The notes below the pieces were generated by a model. It saw nothing but the letters and a program-made list of their open reading frames with translations. It was not told where the DNA came from and did not search any database. This document shows, in pieces, positions 16,168 to 24,627 of a stretch of DNA of 64,000 bases. Every line of letters starts with the position of its first letter. Position 1 is the stretch's first letter. The position numbers and the translations under genes were made by a program. The stretch covers positions 124,001 through 188,000 of the forward strand of contig JAKAUC010000009.1 of the NCBI GenBank assembly GCA_021827865.1. The letters are read 5' to 3'. The DNA comes from an archaeon. GTDB taxonomy: Archaea > Thermoproteota > Nitrososphaeria > Nitrososphaerales > Gagatemarchaeaceae.

Positions 16168-16728
16168 TCAGAGCTTCCCTAGCCTCTCGAGGCCGGAGAT
16201 GAGCTCGTCCACGCTCTGCTCCGGGGTCCCCCTGGTCGTGTCCACCACCAGGTCTGGGCGCTCGGGGGCCTCGTAGGGGGCCTGGACCCCGGTCATGTTG
16301 GTTATCTCCCCCCGCCTCGCCTTCGCATAGAGCCCCTTGGGATCCCTCTCCTCGCAGACGGCCAGGGGGGCGCTCACGAAGACCTCGACGAAACGGTCCG
16401 GGCCTATCATCTCCTCGGCCTCCACCCTCGAGCTCCTGTAGGGGGAGATCAGGGCCACGACGGCCACCACCCCGTTCCTGGAGAGGACCTTTGCGACGTA
16501 GGAGACCCTCCTGGCGTGCTCCTCCCTGTGCTCCTTCGACAGCCCCAGGTCCCGGGAAAGCCCCCGCCTCACCTCGTCCCCGTCCAGCACCTCCACGTAG
16601 CGGCCGTGGGCTTCCCTGAGCCTCGCCTCGAGGAGCCTGGCAAGGGTGGACTTCCCCGACCCGGGGAGGCCCGTCATCCACACAGTGAACCCCACGGGGC
16701 CCTGGCCGCCTGGCCGCGAGCCGTCCAT
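16168..16728 (-). CDS. cysC: Adenylylsulfate (APS) kinase
   Basis: Phosphorylates adenylylsulfate to PAPS. 186 residues from ATG 16728. It has P-loop GLPGSGKST, the substrate strand VLDGDEVRRGL, the family block GLSKEHREEHARRVSYVAK, ALISPYRSSR, and the lid DPKGLYAKARRGEITNMTG with PYEAPERPDLVVDT. All usual APS-kinase motifs are present. The start overlaps the stop of the phosphatase-fold gene as TAATG, so the two are translationally coupled. No sulfurylase or PAPS reductase lies nearby; the context suggests activation of sulfate, or another group, for polymer modification rather than assimilation. A dead tail of a second copy lies at 63.1 kb. Confidence 0.92.
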   Translation of the reverse strand: MDGSRPGGQGPVGFTVWMTGLPGSGKSTLARLLEARLREAHGRYVEVLDGDEVRRGLSRDLGLSKEHREEHARRVSYVAKVLSRNGVVAVVALISPYRSSRVEAEEMIGPDRFVEVFVSAPLAVCEERDPKGLYAKARRGEITNMTGVQAPYEAPERPDLVVDTTRGTPEQSVDELISGLERLGKL

Positions 16729-18137
16729 TAGCTGCATCCCTCCACAACCTCCGGGACCGGCCTCCCGTCCAGGCCTGCCTCGTCCTTGTACCTCAGGCCA
16801 TAGAGCCGCAGCAGGGTCGGGCCGACGTCCTGTATCCTCAGCCCCCGGAGCTCCTTCCCGCCGAGGTCCCTCCCGGGGGCGTGGGCCATGAACACCCCGT
16901 CCATGGAGTGGACCGAGTCGTCGGGGCCGGTGTCGTTCTCCGACAGGTAGAGCGACCCGTGGCCGACGGTCCCGGCCGAGCGCCAGTCGAGCCCGTCGAA
17001 GTACACCATCAGGTCGGGCTTGTCCCCCAGGGCGGTCCCGTAGAGCCTGTCGGGCTCGAACACCTCGTTGGACATGGCCCTCCCGTCGGGGTCCTTGATG
17101 GACATGACCTTCCTCGCGAGGGCCCCTTTCTCCGCGTCCAACGCGGCCCGCGGGACCACCCCCTTCGGCTCCCTCCCCTCGACGTTGAAGAATATCCTGG
17201 CGTAGTAGCCCCCCCACCCCCACGCCTTCGTCTTCCCCCAGTCGATGTCGGCCTTGTCCAGGTCCGTGGCGGGGGCGGGCTTGGCCCTGAACTTCAGGTA
17301 CCCCTCCTCCTCCAGCCACTGGTTGACGCAGAAGCCCCCCTTCATCCCCTTGGAGCCGTGGTCGGAGAGGACGAAGGTGACGGCGTCCCCGGGGAAGGTG
17401 CCGAGGAGCTCCCCGAGCCCCCTGTCGAACATCTCGTAGTACTCCTCGGCTATGTGCTCGTACTTGTTCCCCCTGACGTACTTGGGGTGCGAGGGGTCGA
17501 AGTACTTCCAGAACGCGTGGTGGAGCCTGTCGAACCCGATCTCGTGCATGATGAAGAAGTCCCACTGCTTGCGGCTGGCGAGGTACTTCGCCACCTCGAG
17601 GCGGGTCCGGGTCATCTCGAAGAGCTCCTTCTTGATGGCGTCCCTGTCCTCGGTCCGGAAGGTGACGTCGAACCCGTAGCTCCCCCCGGTGAGGTCGAGG
17701 ATCTCCTTCTTCAGCCCCTCGGGGTAGGTGAACGGCCGGTCCTTGCTGGGGGTGAGGAAGCAGGAGACCACGTTGCCGTCCTTGAGCGGCCTGGGGGGAT
17801 AGCCCGGGGGGACACCGAGGACGACGGACTTTTTCCCTGCGGCGGCCAGGGCGTCCCAGACAGTCTCCTCCCTGACGTGGGTGGAGTTCACGATGTAGCC
17901 GTCGGTGTAGGACCCGGCCTTGCGGTGCCTGAAGCCGTAGATCCCCAGCTTCCCGGGGCTCTTCCCTGTCATCATGACCATCCATGCGGGGACGGTGATC
18001 GGGGGGTCGCAGGTCCTGAGGGGGCCGTGCAGCCCCTCCCTGTAGAGGCGCCGGAAGTTCGGGAGCCGGTCCATGAGCCTGTCGAAAAGGAGCGAAGGCG
18101 GGACCGAGTCCAGCCCGATGACCGCCACCCTGGTCAT
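16728..18137 (-). CDS. Alkaline-phosphatase-fold phosphodiesterase/sulfatase-like protein
   Basis: A 469-residue cytosolic protein of the type I phosphodiesterase/nucleotide pyrophosphatase group. Metal and nucleophile positions are visible: AVIGLDSV at the start, PPITVPAWMVMMTG (nucleophile Thr and context), HEIGFDRLHHAFW near residue 196, LSDHGSKGM near 268 and VGHGSL near 390. Proteins of this kind act on phosphodiesters, sugar nucleotides or phospho-polymers; the substrate here is not known. It lies in an operon between an RHH regulator and APS kinase, an arrangement that suggests handling of PAP/PAPS or of sulfated or phosphorylated surface polymers. Confidence 0.85.
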   Translation of the reverse strand: MTRVAVIGLDSVPPSLLFDRLMDRLPNFRRLYREGLHGPLRTCDPPITVPAWMVMMTGKSPGKLGIYGFRHRKAGSYTDGYIVNSTHVREETVWDALAAAGKKSVVLGVPPGYPPRPLKDGNVVSCFLTPSKDRPFTYPEGLKKEILDLTGGSYGFDVTFRTEDRDAIKKELFEMTRTRLEVAKYLASRKQWDFFIMHEIGFDRLHHAFWKYFDPSHPKYVRGNKYEHIAEEYYEMFDRGLGELLGTFPGDAVTFVLSDHGSKGMKGGFCVNQWLEEEGYLKFRAKPAPATDLDKADIDWGKTKAWGWGGYYARIFFNVEGREPKGVVPRAALDAEKGALARKVMSIKDPDGRAMSNEVFEPDRLYGTALGDKPDLMVYFDGLDWRSAGTVGHGSLYLSENDTGPDDSVHSMDGVFMAHAPGRDLGGKELRGLRIQDVGPTLLRLYGLRYKDEAGLDGRPVPEVVEGCS

Positions 18138-18201
18138 GGGAGACCCCCGCCGGCCTTGGCTCCGCCAGAGCGGTCAGAGTCTTGGTCCAAGCCACGTCCC
18201 C

Positions 18202-18420
18202 CTACAGGTAGCCCAGGGCCTTCAGGCGCTCCTGGATCTGCGCCACGTCCCCGCTGGTGAACGGGACGGGGGAGCGGTTGGTCTCGTGCATCTCGACGAT
18301 CTCGCGGAGGACGTAGGTGACGTAGTCGGAGACCGACTTGAACCCCGACTTCCCCTCGAGCAGCTTCTCGATCCTCTCCTGGAGGGCCCGGGGGATGGAG
18401 ACGGTGGTGTACTTGTTCAA
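18202..18420 (-). CDS. Ribbon-helix-helix regulator
   Basis: A 72-residue CopG/RHH-like protein: strand YTTVSIPRALQERIEKLL, helix-turn-helix VSDYVTYVLREIVEMH, and a C-terminal helix DVAQIQERLKALGYL. It is the first gene of the operon with the phosphatase-fold protein and APS kinase, 64 bases upstream of the former. An AT-rich inverted repeat lies directly at its own promoter, so autoregulation of the operon is likely. Confidence 0.8.
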   Translation of the reverse strand: MNKYTTVSIPRALQERIEKLLEGKSGFKSVSDYVTYVLREIVEMHETNRSPVPFTSGDVAQIQERLKALGYL

Positions 18421-18434
18421 CCCGGAGGAGGTTC

Positions 18435-18448
18435 AATTATATGTAATT
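18435..18448. promoter_or_regulatory. AT-rich inverted repeat at the RHH/phosphatase/cysC promoter
   Basis: AATTA-TATG-TAATT is a perfect 5-base inverted repeat inside an otherwise GC-rich stretch and overlaps the TATA region, about 20 bases before ATG 18420. It is a candidate operator for the RHH protein. Confidence 0.5.
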
Positions 18449-18481
18449 AAGCGCTGCGGTCCCCCTGGGTGATTGGGGCGC

Positions 18482-20275
18482 TCACACGTAGTCGAAGACC
18501 GCCCTCCTGTCGGGGGAGCGCGGGAACTCGACGTAGGTCAGCCCATCCTTCCAGTCGGAGAGGAGCCACCCTTTGAACAGGGCCCTCTGCCTCTCGCTGG
18601 CCCCTGCGAGGGGCTGGATCCTCCACTCAAAGTCGGGGCGGGGGCCCAGCCTCCCCCTCGCCTCCATGAGGGTCCCGTTCCTCGCCAGGGTGAGGGTCAC
18701 CCCCCTCCCCGGCCCGGCCGTCCCCGCGTAGAAGGACAGCCTCTCCTGGCCCACCCTCAGGCCGTCGAGCGCTATGACCTCGTCGCCGAAGGACAGCCCC
18801 ATGGCCTCGGCGGGGGACCCGGCGAGGACCCCCCTGACCACGGTCTTCCCGCCGTCGGAGCCCAGCTTGACCCCGAGGAACCCCTTGTCCGCCGCCGCCT
18901 GGTCCTTGGGCTCCAGCCTCAGCCCCGCGTAGGCAAGGTACCTGCCAAAGTCCACGTCCTCGCGCCCCCTGACCCTGGCGTCGAAGACCTCCTTCGCCCC
19001 CTCGCCCCCCAGGGAGACGCACGCATCCTCGAACTCCTCGTCCGTGTACCCCCTCCCCTTGAGGTAGGTGTCCGAGTACACCCTCCTCATCACGTCGTCC
19101 AGGGTCCCCTTCCCGCCGTCGCGGATCACCATGTCGAGCATCCACCCGATGACAACCCCCTGGTTGTAGTAGGACGAGACGACGTTGGGCGCGTTCTCGT
19201 TCGGCTTGTCGAACTTCGTCCACGTGTCGAAGCTCGACTCCTCGGCGCTCTGGTGGGCCCTCCCCGGGAGGGACTTCAGGATGCTGAGGTTCTGGGCGAG
19301 GGAGTCCAGGTACTCCTCGACGGTGTTCATCCCCGCCCGCCTGAGCACGAGGTTGGCGTAGTAGGAGGTGAGCCCCTCGGCCACCCACAGCGACTTCGTG
19401 TAGACCTCCTTGGTGTAGTCGAAGGGGCCCAGCCCCACCGGCCTCATCCTCTTCACGTTCCAGACGTGGAAGAATTCGTGCGAGAAGAGGGCCATGGAGC
19501 GGTTGTACTCCTCCCGGGGGAGGGTCCTGAACCTCGGGAGGAAGCAGACCGTGCTGTTGAGGTGCTCCAGCCCCCCCTGGCTCGTCTCCGTGAAGTTGAC
19601 AATGAAGACGTACCTCTTGAACGGGACCTGGCCGAAGACCGGGACCGTCCCCTCGACCATCTTCCTGATGTCTTCGACGAAACCCCTCTCGTCGGCCAGG
19701 GCGCCGCCGAACATCGAGACCTCGTAGATGGCCCCGCCGGACTCGAAGGACTCTATCCTCTGGTTCCCCAGCTCCACCGGCGAGTCCGCCAGGACGTCGT
19801 AGTCAGGGGCGGCGTACTCGAGGTCTGAGACACGCTCCAGGCCGGTGGAGACGGCCTTCCACCCCGGCCAGGGGACGAGCTTCAGCTTCGCCGGGGCGTC
19901 CTTCCTCCCGACGACGTAGAGGTAGACCCCGGGGCCGCTGATCAGCGCGTGCTGGTCGTCGACGTAGGTGGCGCTGTCGGAGTAGACGAACCCATAGACC
20001 GAGTACTCCACCCTGACCCTCCGCGACCCGCCCGAGGGGACTTGCCAGAGGCTCTTCTCCAGCTTCCGGACAGTGAGCTCCCGCCCCGTAGCCTGGTCGA
20101 AGGCCCTCACCCGGTCGACGTTCCCCGAGTAGTCGTTGACCCGATAGTGCCCCGGGGTCCAGGCCGGGAGGGCGAGGCGGAGCTCCTCCCCGGGGTCGGG
20201 GACCTCCATGGCCACGTCCAGGTAGTGGGCGTTGGCCCGCAGCATCGAGACGGTGTATGCGATGGGTTCAGGCAC
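18482..20275 (-). CDS. M61-family metallopeptidase with PDZ domain (glycyl aminopeptidase-like)
   Basis: A 597-residue protein without a signal peptide. The N-terminal beta domain (LALPAWTPGHYRVNDYSGNV) and the zinc site HEFFH at 266-270, with Glu300 in WVAEGLTSYY, define family M61. A PDZ domain follows at about 480-560 (GFLGVKLGSDGG, GLSFGDEVIALDGL). M61 enzymes release N-terminal glycine or alanine or trim peptides. Leaderless start: GTTAAAC near 20302 precedes the start by about 26 bases. The gene is monocistronic as far as can be seen. All key residues are intact. Confidence 0.92.
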   Translation of the reverse strand: MPEPIAYTVSMLRANAHYLDVAMEVPDPGEELRLALPAWTPGHYRVNDYSGNVDRVRAFDQATGRELTVRKLEKSLWQVPSGGSRRVRVEYSVYGFVYSDSATYVDDQHALISGPGVYLYVVGRKDAPAKLKLVPWPGWKAVSTGLERVSDLEYAAPDYDVLADSPVELGNQRIESFESGGAIYEVSMFGGALADERGFVEDIRKMVEGTVPVFGQVPFKRYVFIVNFTETSQGGLEHLNSTVCFLPRFRTLPREEYNRSMALFSHEFFHVWNVKRMRPVGLGPFDYTKEVYTKSLWVAEGLTSYYANLVLRRAGMNTVEEYLDSLAQNLSILKSLPGRAHQSAEESSFDTWTKFDKPNENAPNVVSSYYNQGVVIGWMLDMVIRDGGKGTLDDVMRRVYSDTYLKGRGYTDEEFEDACVSLGGEGAKEVFDARVRGREDVDFGRYLAYAGLRLEPKDQAAADKGFLGVKLGSDGGKTVVRGVLAGSPAEAMGLSFGDEVIALDGLRVGQERLSFYAGTAGPGRGVTLTLARNGTLMEARGRLGPRPDFEWRIQPLAGASERQRALFKGWLLSDWKDGLTYVEFPRSPDRRAVFDYV

Positions 20276-20374
20276 GCGACAGCGAGCCGGGGCGGCGGAG
20301 TTAAACCGTTCTGTGCTTCATGGTCGTCTGGACGACGGTCCCGCGTCTCCCCGGCGTCCGACCTTGCTGCAGCC

Positions 20375-20680
20375 TCAGGTCGGCCCGCGCGGCGTCCTGT
20401 CTCTCCTCTGCCTGGCCCCCTCACCCTGCGAGGAGGCAGCGAGCCTGCCGCTCCCCAGGGCGCCATCCATGGAGGGGGCCTGGGACCCCTTCCTGCGCTC
20501 CAGGGATTCTTCCATCGAGTAGCCCGCCGCGGCGACGAAGACCCCCAGGATCCCCAGGGGGAAGGCGACGTAGAACATCGTCGGGGAAGAGAGGAGCAGC
20601 GAGGCCGTGGCCGTCCCCCCGGCCGCGAGTATGACCGCCCCCCCTGCGATGAGGACCCCGTCGGACCGCGTGAGGCTCAA
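20375..20680 (-). CDS. Small two-helix membrane protein, unknown
   Basis: A 101-residue protein from TTG 20680. Two hydrophobic helices (GVLIAGGAVILAAGGTATAS and MFYVAFPLGILGVFVAAAGY) are followed by a polar, arginine-rich tail that is poorly conserved in appearance. No family is recognised. The only in-frame start is this TTG, about 75 bases after a TATA-like GTTTATAC near 20757, so some doubt remains about the N-terminus. Confidence 0.5.
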   Translation of the reverse strand: MSLTRSDGVLIAGGAVILAAGGTATASLLLSSPTMFYVAFPLGILGVFVAAAGYSMEESLERRKGSQAPSMDGALGSGRLAASSQGEGARQRRDRTPRGPT

Positions 20681-20908
20681 AGGCGCGGCCTCCGCGGACC
20701 CCTGGCTCCCTCATGCTTCGTGTGCGACATATGGGGCCTTCGGTCGCCGCGGTCGGTATAAACCGGGGACAACCACGCCGCGTCACCTACACCCGGGCGC
20801 GGGGAAAGTAAGATAAACGGGGGCGGGGGTCGGACTTTCCTCTGGCGAGCGTCCCTGTCGAACAAGTCTATCGGCCCTGCCCTCGGGGATGGAAGGACCC
20901 CAGGCTCG

Positions 20909-21715
20909 GTGGACGGGCTCGCGGCCGGGCTGCTCTCCTGCGGGCTGACCCTCAACCAGGCGAGGGTCTACGTGTACCTGGTGCTGAAGGGGGCGTCACC
21001 TGTGATCGCGATCTCCAGGGACCTGGGGCTCCACAGGGTGGAGGTCTACAGGAAGCTCAAGGACCTGGACGGCGCGGGGCTGCTGGAGACCTACCTCGAC
21101 GACCCCAAGAGGTACGCTGCCGTCGAGCCTTCGGTGGCGTCGACGCTGCTCCTCCGCAGGCAGGAGGAGAGGCTCTCGGTCTTCGGGGAGCAGCTCAGGG
21201 CGGTGATCTCCAGGCTGGACAGCGCGAGGACCGCGCTCGGGCCCCGGCGGGAGGGCGCCCGGGGGCCGGGGGAGGGGAGCTACAGGTTCGTCAGGGGGAG
21301 GAGGAGGTACTACAACGAGATGGCCAGCCTGGCCAGGGGGGCCCGCACTGAGATACTCAGGATAGTCTCCCCGGGGGGTGTGGCGAGGACTGTGATCGCA
21401 GGGCTCGACAGCGAGTACCGGGAGGCGAGGGGGCGGGGGGTCTCCGCCAGGATGATATGCGAGGTCAACCCGAAGAACAGGTCCTACGCGAAACGGCTTT
21501 CGAAGGCGGTGCAGCTGAAGCACCTGTCAGGGGTCCGGCTCAGGTTCACCATAGTCGACAGGTCGGTCACGATACTCGGCGCGAAGTTCGACGAGACCTC
21601 GCAGTCCCTCGACTCCCCCGTGGACAGCTACATCGTCTTCGACGACCCCGGGCTCTCGGAGGCTTTCCGGATGTTCTTCGAATATCTGTGGGACGAAGCC
21701 AAGCCGACGGCGTAG
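20909..21715 (+). CDS. TrmB-family transcriptional regulator
   Basis: A 268-residue protein from GTG 20909. A winged helix at residues 8-75 (GLTLNQARVYVYLVLKGASP, SRDLGLHRVEVYRKLKDLDG) is followed by a coiled segment and a C-terminal effector-like domain (YRFVRGRRRYYNEMASLARG) seen in TrmB-type regulators. TrmB proteins often sense sugars in archaea. The nearest sugar importer is 13 kb away, so its target is not evident from context. AGATAAAC lies near 20812, leaving a leader of about 70 bases. Confidence 0.85.
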   Translation: MDGLAAGLLSCGLTLNQARVYVYLVLKGASPVIAISRDLGLHRVEVYRKLKDLDGAGLLETYLDDPKRYAAVEPSVASTLLLRRQEERLSVFGEQLRAVISRLDSARTALGPRREGARGPGEGSYRFVRGRRRYYNEMASLARGARTEILRIVSPGGVARTVIAGLDSEYREARGRGVSARMICEVNPKNRSYAKRLSKAVQLKHLSGVRLRFTIVDRSVTILGAKFDETSQSLDSPVDSYIVFDDPGLSEAFRMFFEYLWDEAKPTA

Positions 21716-21734
21716 CGGGGCGGCCGGGGACGGG

Positions 21735-22232
21735 TCAGCCGGTCCTGTCTTCGAACTTCCGGCCCAGCTCAGACCGAGGGAGGGATTCCTTGATCAGCCG
21801 GATCTGCTCGGCCCGCAGGCCCCTCTTGGTCGACAGGACGAACTCGTGCTTGCGGACGTAGGGGCTCCCGTTGGGGGCCAGGTCCGTCCGGCCTGTGAGG
21901 TCTGTCTCCAGGTAGAGGACAGGGGGCCGCCCCCAGGGCTTCGTCAGGGCGACCTTGACGACGTTCTTGAACGGGATGAGGATCCCCTCCTTGTCCCCCT
22001 GGATCCTCTCCTCTATGGTCATGGCCTCGATCAGGTCGTACTGCTCCTTCAGGGCCCCCTTCCCCCCTCTTGCCAGGGAGCCCAGGAACCCGCCGCGGTA
22101 GGAGAGGCTCCCCGCCCTCAGGACGAGGATCCTGCTGTTGGGGAAGTCGAAGCAGACGTCATAGGGGAAGGCGGGGCCGTTCTTAACCCAAAGCGGCTCA
22201 GCTGGGCCGAGCAAGCAGCCCTGCCGGGGCAC
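21735..22232 (-). CDS. Hypothetical protein, possible PH-like domain
   Basis: A 165-residue soluble protein from GTG 22232, convergent with the TrmB gene. The middle is beta-rich (SRILVLRAGSLSYRGG, ILIPFKNVVKVALTKP, VLYLETDLTG) and ends with a helix EQIRLIKESLPRSEL, an order that could fit a PH-like or GRAM-like fold. The N-terminal 15 residues are uncertain; an AACAAT-like box about 25 bases upstream favours this start. I do not recognise a named family. Confidence 0.5.
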   Translation of the reverse strand: MPRQGCLLGPAEPLWVKNGPAFPYDVCFDFPNSRILVLRAGSLSYRGGFLGSLARGGKGALKEQYDLIEAMTIEERIQGDKEGILIPFKNVVKVALTKPWGRPPVLYLETDLTGRTDLAPNGSPYVRKHEFVLSTKRGLRAEQIRLIKESLPRSELGRKFEDRTG

Positions 22233-22273
22233 CGGTCGCTCTTAGACATTGTTAGCAATCGGGGGGTGTGAGA

Positions 22274-22294
22274 CCCCACGGCTTTAGCCGCGGG
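22274..22294 (+). mobile_element. IS200/IS605-like terminal hairpin scar
   Basis: CCCCACGGCTTTAGCCGCGGG folds into an 8-bp stem (one A:C mismatch) with a TTTA loop. It is followed by ATGAAAACTGAC and matches the familiar right-end hairpin of IS200/IS605 elements with tnpB, which is also the 3' part of their guide RNA. No tnpA or tnpB gene is beside it. It sits just upstream of the MBF1 gene and may be an end left after loss of the element, or a non-autonomous derivative. Confidence 0.5.
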
Positions 22295-22372
22295 ATGAAA
22301 ACTGACGGCGCTTCGTCAGACCCGCCAGGCCCATGGAAAGGTTTGACTTCTGCCCCCGCGACGGTGGGGTCC

Positions 22373-22777
22373 ATGGTTCGCACCTGCGAGGTCTGTGGAA
22401 GCCCCATCGATGGCGCGTCGAGCTTGGTGACGATAGACGGGGCGGTGCTCAGCGTCTGCCGGCGGTGCGCGGCGCGAGGGAAGCCGTTCGTCCCTCCACG
22501 GCCAATGGCCCGGCCGTCAGTCGGCAGGCCGCGGGCAGGCCAGGCGTTCAAGGAGCCCGAGCTCGATGTGGACCCCGGATGCGGGGCCATGGTGAAGCAG
22601 GCCAGGGAGAAGCGGGGGCTGACCCAGGAGCAGCTCGGGCGGGCGATAAACGTGAAGGCTTCGGTGATCAGCCACGTCGAGTCGGGGAAGATGAAGCCGG
22701 ACCTGGTCCTGGCGAGGACGCTGGGGAGGTACCTGAAGGTCGACCTGCTCGTCCCGAGCGACTCGCTGGGGGCCTGA
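22373..22777 (+). CDS. Multiprotein bridging factor 1 (archaeal MBF1)
   Basis: A 134-residue protein from ATG 22373. An N-terminal zinc ribbon has Cys5, Cys8, Cys29 and Cys32 (CEVC...CRRC). A basic linker follows, then an XRE helix-turn-helix (KRGLTQEQLGRAINVKASVI, HVESGKMKPDLVLARTLGRY). This order is the archaeal MBF1 signature; the protein associates with the transcription or translation machinery. The open frame extends 35 codons further upstream but runs through the IS605-like hairpin, so that part is not coding. Confidence 0.9.
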   Translation: MVRTCEVCGSPIDGASSLVTIDGAVLSVCRRCAARGKPFVPPRPMARPSVGRPRAGQAFKEPELDVDPGCGAMVKQAREKRGLTQEQLGRAINVKASVISHVESGKMKPDLVLARTLGRYLKVDLLVPSDSLGA

Positions 22778-22800
22778 CCCCGGGGTCGCCAGAGCGGGCG

Positions 22801-23397
22801 CTAGGACTGGAAGGTGGCGGTGGGGGACGCTGGGACGACGTACCAGTACCCGCCGTTGATGTTGATGCCATTCCCGTTGGTCTGGCCGGGGCTGGAGTCG
22901 CCCAGGTACAGGTAGAGCGGGTGGCCCAGGTAGGCCGTCTGGCTGGTCCCGTCTGACCGGGTGAAAGTGGTGAAGTCGCTGGCGTTCAGCGAAGCCGGGA
23001 CCACGATCGCCGGGGAGTAGAACACGGGCCACACCTGGATGCAGCTCAAGGCGCTGGTGCAGTGGCTGACCGGCGGGGACGTGGCGTTGCCCACCTGGTC
23101 AGGGACGAAGTAGTAGAGGGTGAACCCCGAACCGTCGACGAGGTACTTCCCCAGGGTGCTGCTGGTGGCGACCCCTATGGTGTAGGCGCCGGTCGCGCTC
23201 GCGGTGGCGTTGGTCGCCGTAGTAGCGCTGCTGGTCGAAGTGACCGTGGTGGCCGCGTGCGGCCCTCCGTAGAGGAAGCCGTAGACCCCTCCGCTGGTCA
23301 CGGCGTAAAGCAACCCCCCGGCCACTATGGCGTCCACTATTATGACGACTACAAAACCGCGGCCGATCCTCAGCGCGTTGTGCTGGTTGATACGCAC
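22801..23397 (-). CDS. Membrane-anchored secreted-repeat protein (Lipoprotein_15 type)
   Basis: A 198-residue protein from GTG 23397. An N-terminal anchor (GFVVVIIVDAIVAGGLLYAV), a Ser/Thr-rich stalk, and one 'secreted repeat of unknown function' domain: KYLVDGSGFTLYYFVPD ... CIQVWPVFYSP ... TAYLGHPLYLYLGD. ATTAAATC near 23428 lies about 30 bases upstream and fixes the start. It is divergent from a two-domain homologue, suggesting duplication. The family is common on cell surfaces of soil and sediment microbes; its function is not known. Confidence 0.8.
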   Translation of the reverse strand: MRINQHNALRIGRGFVVVIIVDAIVAGGLLYAVTSGGVYGFLYGGPHAATTVTSTSSATTATNATASATGAYTIGVATSSTLGKYLVDGSGFTLYYFVPDQVGNATSPPVSHCTSALSCIQVWPVFYSPAIVVPASLNASDFTTFTRSDGTSQTAYLGHPLYLYLGDSSPGQTNGNGININGGYWYVVPASPTATFQS

Positions 23398-23647
23398 GGG
23401 GATTTTCCATCTCTTGGAGCTGGATTTAATGCTTGCTGGTGATGATGCGAAGTGTCGCCTGCCCCTCGACCTGTCGCATGAACGGACAGCACCGACACAA
23501 CGGCCGGAAGCGGCCGGGCCTGGACTAGCTCCCTTTGCTCCTTCACAAAGTCCTTTGCCGGCCCCGTGAACGAAAATTGCTCGTCCGCAAACGAAACGGC
23601 GTCGACACAATAAATAAAAGCTGGGAACAGTCGTTGCAAAAATCGAT
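23398..23647. promoter_or_regulatory. Divergent intergenic region between the two Lipoprotein_15-type genes
   Basis: 250 bases. The leftward TATA-like ATTAAATC is near 23424-23431 and the rightward AATAAATAAAAG near 23609-23620, each about 30 bases from its start codon (GTG 23397; TTG 23648). The centre holds no convincing gene. Confidence 0.45.
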
Positions 23648-24541
23648 TTGCCAAACTACAAGGGTGTCGCCGTCGCGTTCGTGGTGCTCACGATAATATT
23701 CGCCGCCGGGACCGGATATCTACTCGCCTTTCCTCAGACGCGGACCACGACCACCACCGAGGTCAGCACGGCCGCGAGCACAGGATACCCCGTGAACATC
23801 GCCTACAAGCCCAGCCTGGGGTACTACCTCACCAACGGCACAGGCTTCACCCTGTACATGTTCAGCGCGGATACCCCCGGCAACGGCTCGAGCGTCTGCA
23901 ACGGCTCCTGCGCGGGGTTCTGGCATCCGTTCTACGCCGCCACCACGAAACTTCCGCCGGGGCTGAACGCGTCCAGCTTCGCCACCATCACCCGCTCCGA
24001 CGGGAGCAAGCAGACGACATACAACGGGTGGCCGCTCTACTACTTCGTGTCTGACACGAGCGCAGGGAGCGTCGCCGGGGAAGGATTCTACCAGTTCGGG
24101 GGCTCGTGGTATGCGATCCCGCCGACCTTGCAGCAGACGGGCGGGCAGATAATAGGCGGGCCCGCGTACAGTGTGGGGATAGCATACAAGCCTTCGATAG
24201 GGCTCTACCTGACGAACAGCACCGGCTTCACCCTATACTTCCGGTCGACCGACACCCCCAACAGCGGGAAGACGACCTGCGACGTCCCCCTCTGCGAAGC
24301 GAACTGGCCCCCCTTCTACGTGGCCAACCTCAGCCTCCCTCCGGGCCTCGCCGCGTCTTCGTTCAGCACCATCAACCCCTACAACTCGACGAGGATCGTA
24401 ACCTTCCACGGCTACGCCCTCTTCACCTGGGCTCATGACGCCGCCCCCGGGGACACCACAGGCGAGGGGATAGGCGGGTTCTACGCCGCGACCATCCCGA
24501 CCCCCGCAGCCCCGAGCGCCGCGACCACCAGCACCACCTAG
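23648..24541 (+). CDS. Membrane-anchored protein with two Lipoprotein_15-type repeats
   Basis: A 297-residue protein from TTG 23648. A membrane anchor at 6-27 and a Thr-rich linker precede two tandem repeats (about 50-150 and 170-280). Each begins 'IAYKPS.G.YLTN.TGFTLY' and carries a Cys pair (VCNGSCAGFWHPFY; TCDVPLCEANWPPFY), then 'F.GY/WPLY...D...G...GEG'. The repeats clearly match each other and the single domain of the divergent neighbour. Function unknown; the extracellular location is inferred from anchor and linker. Confidence 0.8.
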   Translation: MPNYKGVAVAFVVLTIIFAAGTGYLLAFPQTRTTTTTEVSTAASTGYPVNIAYKPSLGYYLTNGTGFTLYMFSADTPGNGSSVCNGSCAGFWHPFYAATTKLPPGLNASSFATITRSDGSKQTTYNGWPLYYFVSDTSAGSVAGEGFYQFGGSWYAIPPTLQQTGGQIIGGPAYSVGIAYKPSIGLYLTNSTGFTLYFRSTDTPNSGKTTCDVPLCEANWPPFYVANLSLPPGLAASSFSTINPYNSTRIVTFHGYALFTWAHDAAPGDTTGEGIGGFYAATIPTPAAPSAATTSTT

Positions 24542-24627
24542 GACGTCGAAGACCGCGCCCTGGCTGGCGCGCCGAACCTGGAGGCTTGTAGGGATACGGG
24601 TCTAGATGGACGGTTGCGGTCCCTGGG

